DNA of 40,147 bases from positions 9,799 to 49,945 of the forward strand of contig JAHREW010000034.1 in the NCBI GenBank assembly GCA_020883125.1, given 5' to 3'. This DNA is from Microcoleus sp. CAWBG506. Its GTDB lineage: Bacteria; Cyanobacteriota; Cyanobacteriia; Cyanobacteriales; Microcoleaceae. This document shows positions 26,474 through 34,306 of the stretch, piece after piece (the first letter of the stretch is position 1; every line of letters begins with the position of its first letter). The position numbers and the translations under genes are program-made. The notes beneath the pieces were generated by a model. It had not been told where the DNA came from and searched no databases. It was given only the letters and a program-made list of their open reading frames with translations.

Positions 26474-26834
26474 CTGTGAATTATTATTGTATGTTAAAAG
26501 ACAGGCGGCGGGCGATTGAAATCGCGCCTACATAAACAAAACCCGCTTTCTGCGGCTTGAAGAGCAAGAGCGATCAAAGTTTATGTTTTAGGTGGATAAA
26601 AAAGCTCGTAAACCCCCATTTAGTATTAAAAAGTCGGACATTTTTTAGTCTCGCGTTGGGCGGACATCGTTTGACAAGGAGCGATTTCAATCACCGAGTT
26701 ATAAAAGCCACATATAGCCATTCTCACTTAGGTGAGGTACAGGGGAGTGTCTATGGTGAATGGCGAATTGTTAGTGGTTACTTGTTGACTTTTCTCATAG
26801 CCAATTACCATTCGCCATTCGCCACGGGAGAATG
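26474..26834. repeat. Gene-free stretch with two palindromic repeats
   Basis: 26505-26556 is a reversed, diverged copy of the 4141-4187 repeat. GGTGAATGGCGAAT (26755-26768) pairs with ATTCGCCATTCGCC (26810-26823) at 13 of 14 positions, forming a stem just after the stop of the GNAT gene. The ppk1 promoter should lie at its left edge. The plus-strand frame 26557-26895 is not credible. Confidence 0.7.
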
Positions 26835-27794
26835 TCAAACAACCTTAGCCCACTCAATCCATGTTTCCATCGGGCGGAAACCTACTGATTTGTAAAGCTT
26901 TGTCGCCCCTGTCAAACTGTCAGCATCGACGCTGAGTTTAGCGGTATTTGCACCGGCGGCTTTTAATTTGTGCAAACCAGCAAGTAGCATTGCTTTTCCT
27001 AAACCCATTTTCCGATAGTCGCGCCGCGTACCCAATAATTCAATCCAGCCGTTTTTTGTGTCGCTGTTGGAGTTTTTTTGGGGTTTGATTTGACAATCAC
27101 AAAAAGCTGCAAATTTGCGATCGCCCGAAATTGCAATCAAGTCCAATTCTGGCTGATAATTGGGGTCTTGCATCCAGTAACGCACGGTTTCCGCCGTTAA
27201 GTCGTGGTGATTCCAGTGATCGATAAATGATTGGTTGAACATCTCTACCCAAGGTTCGATGTCTTTTTCGCCCGATACGTGAGTCAGCGCAAAGTCTGCG
27301 GGGAATTCTGGTGTGGGAATGGGTTCACAGAGCGATCGGGCCATTGTCCAAAAATAGCGATCGACTCCAAAGCCCTGTTTTTCAAATAGCATAATTTCGT
27401 GGGTTTTATCCTCACGGCTGTAGATACGCAATTTGGCCGGTAAATTGCGTTGTTTTCCTACTTCGCCCAGGCGTGTTTCTCCCCAGTTAATTAGGTCGGT
27501 TTCTAAGCCTTCACCCCGTACATTTGGATGCACGTAAAACCAGAGACAAGCTTCTATTTCCTCCTGGGAATCTGGCATATCTAACAGTGCCAAACCGATG
27601 AGTTTGTAGTTACCATCTTCCCACAATTGGACATCGCGGGCTTGGTCGAGTTTGGGTGCATCTAAGATTAGCTTTAGTTCCGTTGCTGATACTTCTTCGC
27701 CTAGTCTATCTACAGCTTCGCAAGCATCGATCAAATTGGCGATCGCGCACCAGTCGGTTTCGCCCCGGTAAGAGCGCATTTTTAAGGTAGTCAT
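26835..27794 (-). CDS. Tandem GNAT-family N-acetyltransferase
   Basis: 319 aa with two GNAT modules. The first (~1-160) contains LWFYVHPNVRGEGLETDLI, a variant of the acetyl-CoA loop; the second (~165-319) has ELLGTRRDYRKMGLGKAMLL, with a good R/QxxGxG/A pyrophosphate-binding motif, and YKSVGF near the end. Double-GNAT architecture of this length recalls mycothiol-synthase-like proteins, but cyanobacteria do not make mycothiol, so the substrate is open. The second module looks catalytic, the first degenerate. It is monocistronic, between ppk1 and a TnpB element. Confidence 0.85.
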   Translation of the reverse strand: MTTLKMRSYRGETDWCAIANLIDACEAVDRLGEEVSATELKLILDAPKLDQARDVQLWEDGNYKLIGLALLDMPDSQEEIEACLWFYVHPNVRGEGLETDLINWGETRLGEVGKQRNLPAKLRIYSREDKTHEIMLFEKQGFGVDRYFWTMARSLCEPIPTPEFPADFALTHVSGEKDIEPWVEMFNQSFIDHWNHHDLTAETVRYWMQDPNYQPELDLIAISGDRKFAAFCDCQIKPQKNSNSDTKNGWIELLGTRRDYRKMGLGKAMLLAGLHKLKAAGANTAKLSVDADSLTGATKLYKSVGFRPMETWIEWAKVV

Positions 27795-27885
27795 AAAAAA
27801 CTTACAATCCGTAAATTCGGAATGTTGCTATTAGTGGGTATTGACAAATGATTACAGTAATTCCGACATTTTTCACAAATGTCAG

Positions 27886-27904
27886 TAACAGGTAAGATGC
27901 CTGT
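27886..27904. repeat. AACAGG...CCTGTT small palindrome
   Basis: AACAGG and CCTGTT flank a short loop with GATG, a dispersed cyanobacterial repeat type also seen at 6057-6078. It lies in the 240-bp gap between the GNAT gene and the TnpB element. Confidence 0.55.
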
Positions 27905-28009
27905 TCTACAAGCAATGACAGTAAGTTGGAGAATGGTGTTGATAAAACTCAGAAACCTGTTTATATCACCCAGGTTTTCAGGTTTTATCTCATAGCGCAA
28001 TCTTGACAC

Positions 28010-28200
28010 TCCCCGGTCTGAAGACGCGGGGATTCTTAAGGACAAACTTTGGGGGATGAATCCGCCCAAAGTTTAATTCTTAAAGGGTTAGTCAGAAACC
28101 CTCTACCCACTCGCTCAATTATTGAGTCTGTGGCTACTTTTGATTTGCGGATGATATTAGCTGCACCATTAACGTCTGCATTAATTAACAACCCAGTGCT
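28010..28200 (-). ncRNA. Candidate omega (reRNA) scaffold at the tnpB 3' end
   Basis: By analogy with characterised TnpB elements, the scaffold should overlap the last part of the tnpB frame and end at the right-end hairpin (28010-28032), with the guide taken from host sequence below 28005. The hairpin is visible; the 5' boundary at 28200 is a guess. Confidence 0.4.
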
Positions 28201-29331
28201 AGAACGGTACAAACCTCGCTTGATTCGCTGACCCGATGGCTGCCAATTGTCGGGTTTTTCACCGACTTTCACGGGCAACAAATCTTGGTCTAAAAAACTC
28301 GCCTTTGATGTGTAGGATTCGTCTTGTTCGACCAATCGCCATCCCCTTAATTCGCATTCTTGTTGTAGTCTCTCCTTGACTTTAACTGTGGGTATTTGGA
28401 CAAAATTTTGGTTGGTCACTCCCCCCATATTGACTTCTTGCTTCTGTCCTTTATTCCAGCCAAAAACCATGACATTAATTTGGGACTTTTCGCAATAATC
28501 CACGATGGATCTAACTGCTTTGTTGACAGCATCTCTCATTCTTCTTGCACGAGTTTCTGACAACTGTTGCAGCCTTGTGGATGAGAAACCTTTGGGTAAT
28601 TTATGTCGAGCGTGTTCCGATTGGAGTCGCGCCTTTTCTTTGTTAAACCCTTGGTTCCAAGACTTCAATTTTTGACCATCAATGATGAAAGGTTTACCAT
28701 TACTAGAAACACAAGTTAACCAGTTGTTGATGCCGTGGTCGATGCCCAAAACTCCTGTTACTTCCAAGCTGCAACTAGGGGCTTGTTCAGTCAGAGATTT
28801 GTGGACATATTCGACCCATACCTGACCATTCCTAGGAATTAACCTGAGTTCTTTAATCTGGCAATCTTTGAGTCTTTCCGGTAAGGGAATCCAGAGAGCA
28901 TCTGTCCCGAAGTGTTCTTTACCTTTTTTTCCTAGAGGCACTCTCACCTGATTCCCGACTATTTTCAAGGCTTGTCCCGGATAGGAAATCTGGTACATAC
29001 CGCCGGGAGTTCTGTACTTGGGCAATCTCGGTTTTTGATTAAGTTGCCCTTGCTTGGCTAACTTTTCTAAGGCTCGGAAAGAGCTAAAAGATTCAGCAAC
29101 AGATTTTAGCGATTGTTGGGCAACTTGAGAGTAAAGCAACCCGTAATTTTCGTGGGTTTTGGCAATCTTGTACAGGTCTGGATATTTGATTGCGCCTTGG
29201 TCCTTAAAGTACCGTTGCCGACTCTCGTAAGTCCCGACATTAAATAGGTTATTTGACCATCTCAGCAGTTGCTCAACAATGGTTTTTTGGAATCCCTTTA
29301 AATGCCAAACATCTTTTTGTACTGCGTACAT
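28036..29331 (-). CDS. tnpB: TnpB-family RNA-guided nuclease (IS605 OrfB), variant active site
   Basis: 431 aa. The N-terminal helical/WED-like part (1-~190) is followed by a RuvC-like domain. RuvC-I is D198 in GVLGIDHGINN; RuvC-III is D386 in INADVNGAANI. The usual RuvC-II glutamate (as in VEDL) is absent: the matching strand reads VMVFGWNKGQ (288-297). Instead acids cluster at E335/D337/E338 in VEQDESYTSK, and the four-cysteine zinc ribbon normally after TS is missing. This resembles TnpB branches described as having a rearranged catalytic site. Known TnpBs cut DNA guided by an RNA from the element's right end. Intact frame, ATG at 29331. Confidence 0.9.
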   Translation of the reverse strand: MYAVQKDVWHLKGFQKTIVEQLLRWSNNLFNVGTYESRQRYFKDQGAIKYPDLYKIAKTHENYGLLYSQVAQQSLKSVAESFSSFRALEKLAKQGQLNQKPRLPKYRTPGGMYQISYPGQALKIVGNQVRVPLGKKGKEHFGTDALWIPLPERLKDCQIKELRLIPRNGQVWVEYVHKSLTEQAPSCSLEVTGVLGIDHGINNWLTCVSSNGKPFIIDGQKLKSWNQGFNKEKARLQSEHARHKLPKGFSSTRLQQLSETRARRMRDAVNKAVRSIVDYCEKSQINVMVFGWNKGQKQEVNMGGVTNQNFVQIPTVKVKERLQQECELRGWRLVEQDESYTSKASFLDQDLLPVKVGEKPDNWQPSGQRIKRGLYRSSTGLLINADVNGAANIIRKSKVATDSIIERVGRGFLTNPLRIKLWADSSPKVCP

Positions 29332-29395
29332 TTAATTTACAGTTTGTTGTCGTAGGTTTACTATACAGCAATTGCCTACCTGTGGACACCTACTT

Positions 29396-29516
29396 ATACT
29401 AAATCCGGGTTACTTACCCCCTTTATGAAAGAGTGAACTAATTTCTCCCCCTCCCCCTCTCTCCTCCTCTCCCCCTCTTCAACAATAAAGGGGATGGATA
29501 ACCCGGATTTGGTATT
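29396..29516. mobile_element. ~120-bp MITE-like element with long inverted ends
   Basis: AAATCCGGGTTA followed by CCCCCTTTAT at the left end (29401-29425) is mirrored at the right end by ATAAAGGGG and TAACCCGGATTT (29485-29510), inside TACTA/TAATACCA-like edges. The middle is a C/T-rich run (CTCCCCCTCCCCC). It has no coding capacity. It lies next to the tnpB left end. Confidence 0.7.
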
Positions 29517-29798
29517 ACTTGGTCTCTACTGCGGGGAATATCTGTACACAAACAGTTGTTACATTGAACCTCTTTGATAGTAGGCAGGATTTATCCTGCA
29601 ACGCCCTTTCATCCCTGGACTAAAGTCACAGGATTTTCAGGGTATTTCTTATAAACTTGGTTAAGCTAAGTAAAGAAGTTGTCACCCCCACTGGGTCGTT
29701 GATTTTTACTTTTGCTATCTAATTCAACTATAACCATAGTGGTTATTTTTGGCAAGTTTTCCATCAGGGGAGTGCTGCTATTATTAACGATGGTGATA
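29517..29798. other. Upstream region of ppk2
   Basis: About 280 bp without a gene. Apart from a small GCAGGATTTATCCTGC palindrome (29585-29600) I see no structure before the Pho-box candidate. Confidence 0.5.
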
Positions 29799-29828
29799 TT
29801 TAGCCAAACGTTAAACTAACGTTAAACT
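29799..29828 (+). promoter_or_regulatory. Candidate Pho box upstream of ppk2
   Basis: Three 8-mers, TTTAGCCA (29799-29806), GTTAAACT (29810-29817) and GTTAAACT (29821-29828), each separated by AAC, give an 11-bp period. The published cyanobacterial SphR/PhoB box is three 8-mers of the form (C/T)TTAA(C/T)(C/T)(T/A) with 3-bp spacers. Matches here are 7/8, 6/8 and 6/8. It ends 27 bp before the polyphosphate kinase 2 start. Control by phosphate limitation is inferred. Confidence 0.55.
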
Positions 29829-29855
29829 ATAATTTCTGACTGATAGAAGGTAAAT

Positions 29856-31343
29856 ATGCTCGACAACCTCGATTTAGATATCTGCCTGGACAAAGAAACC
29901 TACGATGCCAAGATAGAAGTTTTAATGCAGCAGTTGCGATCGCTCCAACAGGCTTGCTGGGAAAAAAAACTGCCCATCATCATTGTGCTCGAAGGTTGGG
30001 CGGCGGCGGGCAAAGGAGCCATAGTCAAAAAAATGGTGGGCTATATGGACCCGCGGGGGTTTGCAGTCCACCCGATTTGGCCGCCGTCAGCAGCAGAGTT
30101 GGGCTATCCTTTTCTGTGGCGGTTTTGGCAGAAACTGCCCGCCCGCGGCCAGATTGGTTTTTTCTACCATAGTTGGTACACTCATGTTTTGGAAGACCGA
30201 TTGTTCGATCGCCTATCAGACGCTGAAGTACCCACAGTCATCAGACAAATCAACGCCTTCGAGCGCCAGATGGTAGATGACGGCGCAGCAATAGCCAAAT
30301 TTTGGATACACCTGAGCAAAAAAGAGCTCAAACATCGGCTCAAAAAACTAGAAGACGACAGCCTACAAGCTTGGCGAGTGCGCCCCGAAGACTGGAAACA
30401 AGCCAAAAAATACGCAGAATACAAAACTTTTGCCGAAGAAATGATAGCCCAAACCGGCACGGGTCCAGCACCTTGGACTTTAGTAGAAGGTAACTGTCAA
30501 CGTTGGGCGGGAGTCAAGGTTTTAACGCAAATGGTCTCAACAATTACAGAAGCCTTAGACAGACAAACGATGCAATCAGCACCGATACAATTGCCGCATC
30601 AAGAACACTTACAACCTACGGAACCAGACTTACTCGCCCAAGTAGATTTAACTAAATCGCTGTCCCCAGAAGAGTACAAACAGCAACTTCGGGAAGAACA
30701 AACCCGTTTTGGCAAATTGCAACAAAGTATTGACGAAGATCAAATGCCTGTGTTAGTGCTGTTTGAAGGTTGGGATGCCGCCGGCAAAGGAGGAGCAATC
30801 AAACGGTTGACGGATGTCCTAGACCCCCGCAGTTATACAGTCAATCCCTTTGCGGCACCGACAGAGGAAGAAAAAGCTCACCACTATCTGTGGCGATTCT
30901 GGCGGAAGTTACCAACGGCTGGCAAAATTAGCATTTGCGATCGCAGTTGGTATGGTAGAGTTTTGGTCGAGCGAGTCGAAGGATTTGCCACCGAACCGGA
31001 ATGGCGTCGAGCTTACCAAGAAATCAACGAATTCGAGGAGCAACTCACCAGTTACGGTTGTGTCTTAGTTAAATTTTGGTTACACATCAGCCCGGACGAG
31101 CAACTAAAACGATTTACAGAACGACAAAATAATCCCTTTAAACAATACAAACTGACTGAGGAAGATTGGCGCAATCGCCAAAAGTGGAATTTTTATGAGG
31201 TCGCTGTGAATCAAATGATTCAGCGCACGAGTACCCCCACTGCTCCCTGGACACCAATTGCGGCGAATAACAAGTATTATGCTCGTGTTAAAGTAATTCA
31301 AACGGTAACGCAGGCAATTCGGAATCAACTGAAACGCCGATAA
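29856..31343 (+). CDS. ppk2: Two-domain polyphosphate kinase 2 (polyphosphate:AMP phosphotransferase type)
   Basis: 495 aa, two PPK2 modules in tandem, the architecture and length of class II enzymes such as the P. aeruginosa PAP (496 aa), which phosphorylate AMP to ADP with polyphosphate. Module 1 (~1-235) keeps EGWAAAGKGAIV, but its Walker B position reads YHSWY in place of DRSWY. Module 2 (~265-495) has EGWDAAGKGGAIKRL (K311), DPRSYTVNPF and DRSWYGRVLVERVEG. Module 2 therefore looks catalytic and module 1 impaired, as reported for class II enzymes. A ribosome site (GAAGG) lies 7 bases before the ATG. A Pho-box-like repeat is upstream and ppk1 is nearby. Confidence 0.93.
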   Translation: MLDNLDLDICLDKETYDAKIEVLMQQLRSLQQACWEKKLPIIIVLEGWAAAGKGAIVKKMVGYMDPRGFAVHPIWPPSAAELGYPFLWRFWQKLPARGQIGFFYHSWYTHVLEDRLFDRLSDAEVPTVIRQINAFERQMVDDGAAIAKFWIHLSKKELKHRLKKLEDDSLQAWRVRPEDWKQAKKYAEYKTFAEEMIAQTGTGPAPWTLVEGNCQRWAGVKVLTQMVSTITEALDRQTMQSAPIQLPHQEHLQPTEPDLLAQVDLTKSLSPEEYKQQLREEQTRFGKLQQSIDEDQMPVLVLFEGWDAAGKGGAIKRLTDVLDPRSYTVNPFAAPTEEEKAHHYLWRFWRKLPTAGKISICDRSWYGRVLVERVEGFATEPEWRRAYQEINEFEEQLTSYGCVLVKFWLHISPDEQLKRFTERQNNPFKQYKLTEEDWRNRQKWNFYEVAVNQMIQRTSTPTAPWTPIAANNKYYARVKVIQTVTQAIRNQLKRR

Positions 31344-31509
31344 ATTGGCAGCGGTGAATGGGTAACAGGTAAGGGGAAAAAATAACAGGTAGCAGGCAAA
31401 AGGCTTCAATTGTCAATTCTCCCTGACTATGCTCGACTCATTACCAATTACCAATCAACCATTACCAGTTATCAATTACCCACTAACTAAATACAGACAA
31501 TATTGCAAG

Positions 31510-32502
31510 ATGTTTGTACTGCTAGCTCGAATTCTATTTCTATTCCTGTTGTTCTCACTCGTCAAATCTTGGTGGGATCAGTCAGGAGGCAAAGACAATC
31601 CATTATTAGACCGGCTGCGCGTTTTATTGCTCATCAGCCTTCTGCTGCTGGCTTTTTTTGCCCCCGACACGCCCGTGGGAGCAGCGATTTTCGGCTTAGT
31701 GGCTTTCTTCTTTAAGCCACTAGGTTTTTCGATTACGTTGCTGGTGATTGCATCGGCATTGATCACCAACGGTGGCATCCGCAACCCGGCACCGAGAATG
31801 ATTCTGGCGGCGCTGCTAGTTTTGATTCTTTCGAGTATGCCCGTTGTGGCGTTGTGGTTCGCCGACCAAGCAGAACGGGAAGCCGCTGCGGCTGTCCACA
31901 CAACTTGCTGCGACGAAACTGCTGCTGCTATCGTCCTGTTGGGTAAGGGCACGACTCAGCCACATATCCCCAACCGGGTATCGATTCAACTGACAGATAC
32001 AGGTAATCGCTTGCCCTATGCTGCTGTGCTTTACAGGAAGCAATTGGCACCTTTGGTCATCGTTACCGCAGGGCCTAGACCGGAGTTAGAGAGTTATACT
32101 GGCGAAGCTAAGGATATCCAAACTTTGCTGGCAAGCAACATGGGTGTTCCTCGCAGCAGCATCATTCTCGACGAGAACGGTAGGAACATACGCACCAGCG
32201 CTGAGGAAGTCAGAAAAATTTTAGATAGTCGGGGCGTGGAACGGAAGGTACTGCTTGTTACTTCTGCGATTCAGATGCGCCGTGCTAGTCTAGCTTTTGC
32301 TGATGTGGGAATCCGAGTGATTCCCAGAGCTACGGATTTCTACACTTTTCAACCCACATCAGGAGGGAAGTCTAGGCTGCGTATAGATGCGGCTGATTTT
32401 CTGCCGAGCGCAGAAGCTTTGGTAACTACGACGCGAGTATTCGATGAATATCTTGGGTCTTTTTATTACTTTTTGCGTGGCTGGCTGGCTCCTAGCGCCT
32501 AA
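31510..32502 (+). CDS. YdcF/ElyC-like membrane protein (DUF218)
   Basis: 330 aa from the ATG at 31510; the longer frame from 31429 translates an ATTACCAATTACC-type repeat and is rejected. The N-terminal ~115 residues hold four or five TM helices. The C-terminal DUF218 domain (~135-310) begins AAAIVLLGKGT, passes RLPYAAVLYRKQLAPLVIVTAG, the EAKDIQTLL helix and the SRSTAEE-like RTSAEEVRKIL, and ends DFLPSAEAL...EYLGSFYYFLRGW. The family includes E. coli ElyC, SanA and YdcF, linked to envelope and peptidoglycan or lipid-carrier metabolism; the exact reaction is unknown. Freestanding. Confidence 0.88.
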   Translation: MFVLLARILFLFLLFSLVKSWWDQSGGKDNPLLDRLRVLLLISLLLLAFFAPDTPVGAAIFGLVAFFFKPLGFSITLLVIASALITNGGIRNPAPRMILAALLVLILSSMPVVALWFADQAEREAAAAVHTTCCDETAAAIVLLGKGTTQPHIPNRVSIQLTDTGNRLPYAAVLYRKQLAPLVIVTAGPRPELESYTGEAKDIQTLLASNMGVPRSSIILDENGRNIRTSAEEVRKILDSRGVERKVLLVTSAIQMRRASLAFADVGIRVIPRATDFYTFQPTSGGKSRLRIDAADFLPSAEALVTTTRVFDEYLGSFYYFLRGWLAPSA

Positions 32503-32575
32503 AATGGCATCTAACGGTCACTGAGGGCAGGGGGACACTCAGCTTAGTCGAAGTGTCGAAGTGTGCTTAGCCAAC
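32503..32575. repeat. GTCGAAGTGTCGAAGTGTG dispersed repeat
   Basis: GGGACACTCAGCTTAGTCGAAG and duplicated GTCGAAGTGT belong to the same string family as the GAGCGAAGTCGAAGGG copies inside mutS2. It supplies the last ~12 codons of the minus-strand gene 32539-32889. Confidence 0.7.
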
Positions 32576-32889
32576 AGTGACTGCTCCCCAGATTGGTTTA
32601 ACATCTGACTAGAAGGAGACCTTTGTGGGGAGCTATATTTTCTCATACCGATCGGATCGCCTGCTGCTAAGTTGGCAACTAATAAAAACAAGACCCAAAA
32701 AATATTTGTTTCCCATCCAGGGGCTGGTGGTTTCTTGGCTGTTTCTACTGCTTTGACTGACTCGACGTTGACTTTGATGTCTAGTTTGCCTTCAATCTCT
32801 TTGCCTTTGAGAACTCCGTCGTTGCAAACACCCTTAAATATCATGGGAGCTGGTTTGGCTGCTTCTGGTTTCGGTGCTTCGTCTGCCAT
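32539..32889 (-). CDS. Small single-pass membrane protein of unknown function
   Basis: 116 aa from the ATG at 32889, with AGGAC seven bases upstream; the longer frame to 33147 has no support. The N-terminus is acidic and Pro/Ala-rich (MADEAPKPEAAKPAP), followed by a small hydrophilic segment with one Cys (C22), a TM helix at ~61-76 (TNIFWVLFLLVANLAAG) and a basic/serine-rich tail (GMRKYSSPQRSPSSQ). The last ~12 residues (LLAKHTSTLRLS) are encoded by a dispersed repeat, so the original stop was probably replaced or lost. Not recognised. Confidence 0.65.
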   Translation of the reverse strand: MADEAPKPEAAKPAPMIFKGVCNDGVLKGKEIEGKLDIKVNVESVKAVETAKKPPAPGWETNIFWVLFLLVANLAAGDPIGMRKYSSPQRSPSSQMLNQSGEQSLLAKHTSTLRLS

Positions 32890-33280
32890 TTTTGTGTCCT
32901 GATTTTGGTAGATACGGTTGGATAGTAATTTCTCAGTAGTTCGGGGGGTTTTCGGGAAGGATTCTGAATTGCGAATCGGAAAATTCCATTCCAGAAATAC
33001 CCTACTCTTTGCCGGGGCTGAAAAATGACAACCTGAATGGGTTTCAAGCTGCTGCTGGTGGTTATTCGGTAACAACTTTGCCTTGAGGCTGCTATTTATG
33101 TATCGGAAGCAAGGGCGGGTTTTTATGCAAATACCGATTTTTATCAAAAATTTATTTAATAGTCGATGAATAACATTTGAGGCTGAGCCGACCGATCGGC
33201 GTTACCAGGCTCAGCCTGGTAACGAGTCGTCTTCGTTGTTGCTTTTTCCTGAATTTCCTCCCATCCCCCTTCCTTCCTGG
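32890..33280. repeat. Intergenic region with ACCAGGCTCAGCCTGGT palindrome, copy 2
   Basis: 33179-33225 reads GAGGCTGAGCCGACCGATCGG then GTTACCAGGC..GCCTGGTAAC, the reverse of the repeat at 10799-10846. The remainder holds no gene I can support; the TTG-started extension of glutaminase (33236) translates the repeat edge. Confidence 0.8.
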
Positions 33281-34216
33281 ATGCATACTTTGACAAAACC
33301 CACAAATAAACTATCTCCTCTGCAACCAGAGCAACTGCAAGCTTGGGCAACAGAGGCTATTAATCGCAGTCTTTCCGGTGAAATGCCAGCGTACATACCC
33401 CTGCTTGTTGAAGCCGATAAAAGTGAGTTGGCAGTACAAATTCGGTCAATTGATGGTGATTTTTGGGGCTTTGGTAAGGCAGATAAAATATTTCCGCTGA
33501 TGAGTGTAGTCAAGCCATTTGTGCTGCTTTATCTGCTTTGTGAATTGGGTGAAACAGCGGTATTTGAAAAAGTTGGCTGCGAAGCTTCGGAACTGCCTTT
33601 TAATTCTCTGGCTCAACTGGAAATAGACCAGGGGAAGCCGAGAAATCCGATGATTAATAGCGGGGCGATCGCCCTGGCATCTCTGCTCCCTGGTGAAAAT
33701 GCGGTTCTTCGCTGTCAAAACCTGCTGCTTTGGCTGAATCTCAAGGCAAATATTCAGTTATTTATGGATGAATTAATGTTAGATTCCGTGAGGAAAAATC
33801 CCAATCAAAATAATCGGAACATGGCGTTAGAAATGCAAAATTCCGGTGTGATTCAAGATGCTGAAATTGCTTTGGAAACCTACAATCGGGTCTGTTGTTT
33901 GTCGGGAAATGTGGCTGCTTTGGCTAAGCTGGGAATGCTATTGGTCTCTAGGGGCGATCGCACCATGGCAGAACAGGGCCGCACTGTCAAAGCATTGATG
34001 GCAACTTGTGGCTTATATCAAGCATCCGGGCGCTGGGCGTTGCAAGTAGGATTGCCTACGAAGTCGGGAGTTAGTGGGGCTGTATTGTCGGTGATTCCGG
34101 GTGTAGGGGCGATCGCCTGTTACAGTCCGCCCCTGGACAAAGAGGGAAATTCTGTAGGTGGCTTATTTATGTTAGAACAAATAGCGAAAGCTCTGCGACT
34201 GAGTGTATTTGATTAG
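33281..34216 (+). CDS. glsA: Glutaminase (GlsA family)
   Basis: 311 aa from the ATG at 33281, the usual family length. It hydrolyses glutamine to glutamate and ammonia in the cytosol, with a serine beta-lactamase-like fold. The S-x-x-K pair is S75/K78 in FPLMSVVKPF; further hallmarks are the VGCEASELPFNS loop, GKPRNPMINSGAIA (Asn ligand), SFxxDxxVY-like helix positions, TMAEQGRTV and GLPTKSGVSGAVLSVIPG near the end. No C-terminal STAS or ankyrin extension. Freestanding, no visible nitrogen-control (NtcA) box. Confidence 0.93.
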   Translation: MHTLTKPTNKLSPLQPEQLQAWATEAINRSLSGEMPAYIPLLVEADKSELAVQIRSIDGDFWGFGKADKIFPLMSVVKPFVLLYLLCELGETAVFEKVGCEASELPFNSLAQLEIDQGKPRNPMINSGAIALASLLPGENAVLRCQNLLLWLNLKANIQLFMDELMLDSVRKNPNQNNRNMALEMQNSGVIQDAEIALETYNRVCCLSGNVAALAKLGMLLVSRGDRTMAEQGRTVKALMATCGLYQASGRWALQVGLPTKSGVSGAVLSVIPGVGAIACYSPPLDKEGNSVGGLFMLEQIAKALRLSVFD

Positions 34217-34306
34217 AAAATCTGAATGCGAGAAATTAAATAGACGATATTGACAGACTGAGCAATAGTATTTCAGAATACTTTATACTTGTTGCAAAGT
34301 AATTTA

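Larger units (their letters stand above)
28005..29380 (-). mobile_element. IS200/IS605-type element carrying only tnpB
   Basis: The right end on the minus strand carries the hairpin TCCCC-GGTCT...AGAC-GGGGA (plus-strand 28010-28032), six bases past the tnpB stop, a structure typical of IS605-group right ends and of the 3' end of the guide-like omega RNA. The left end is less sure: GTAGG (29352-29356) and CCTAC (29375-29379) form a small hairpin upstream of tnpB. No tnpA is present, so the copy would need a TnpA in trans to move. No target duplication is expected for this family. Confidence 0.65.

Noticed and set aside
26557..26895. 112-codon plus-strand frame before ppk1
   Set aside because: Crosses an inverted repeat and overlaps the GNAT 3' end; no ribosome site.
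27791..28069. 92-codon minus-strand frame
   Set aside because: Overlaps the tnpB 3' end and the element's right end, and translates a dispersed palindrome.
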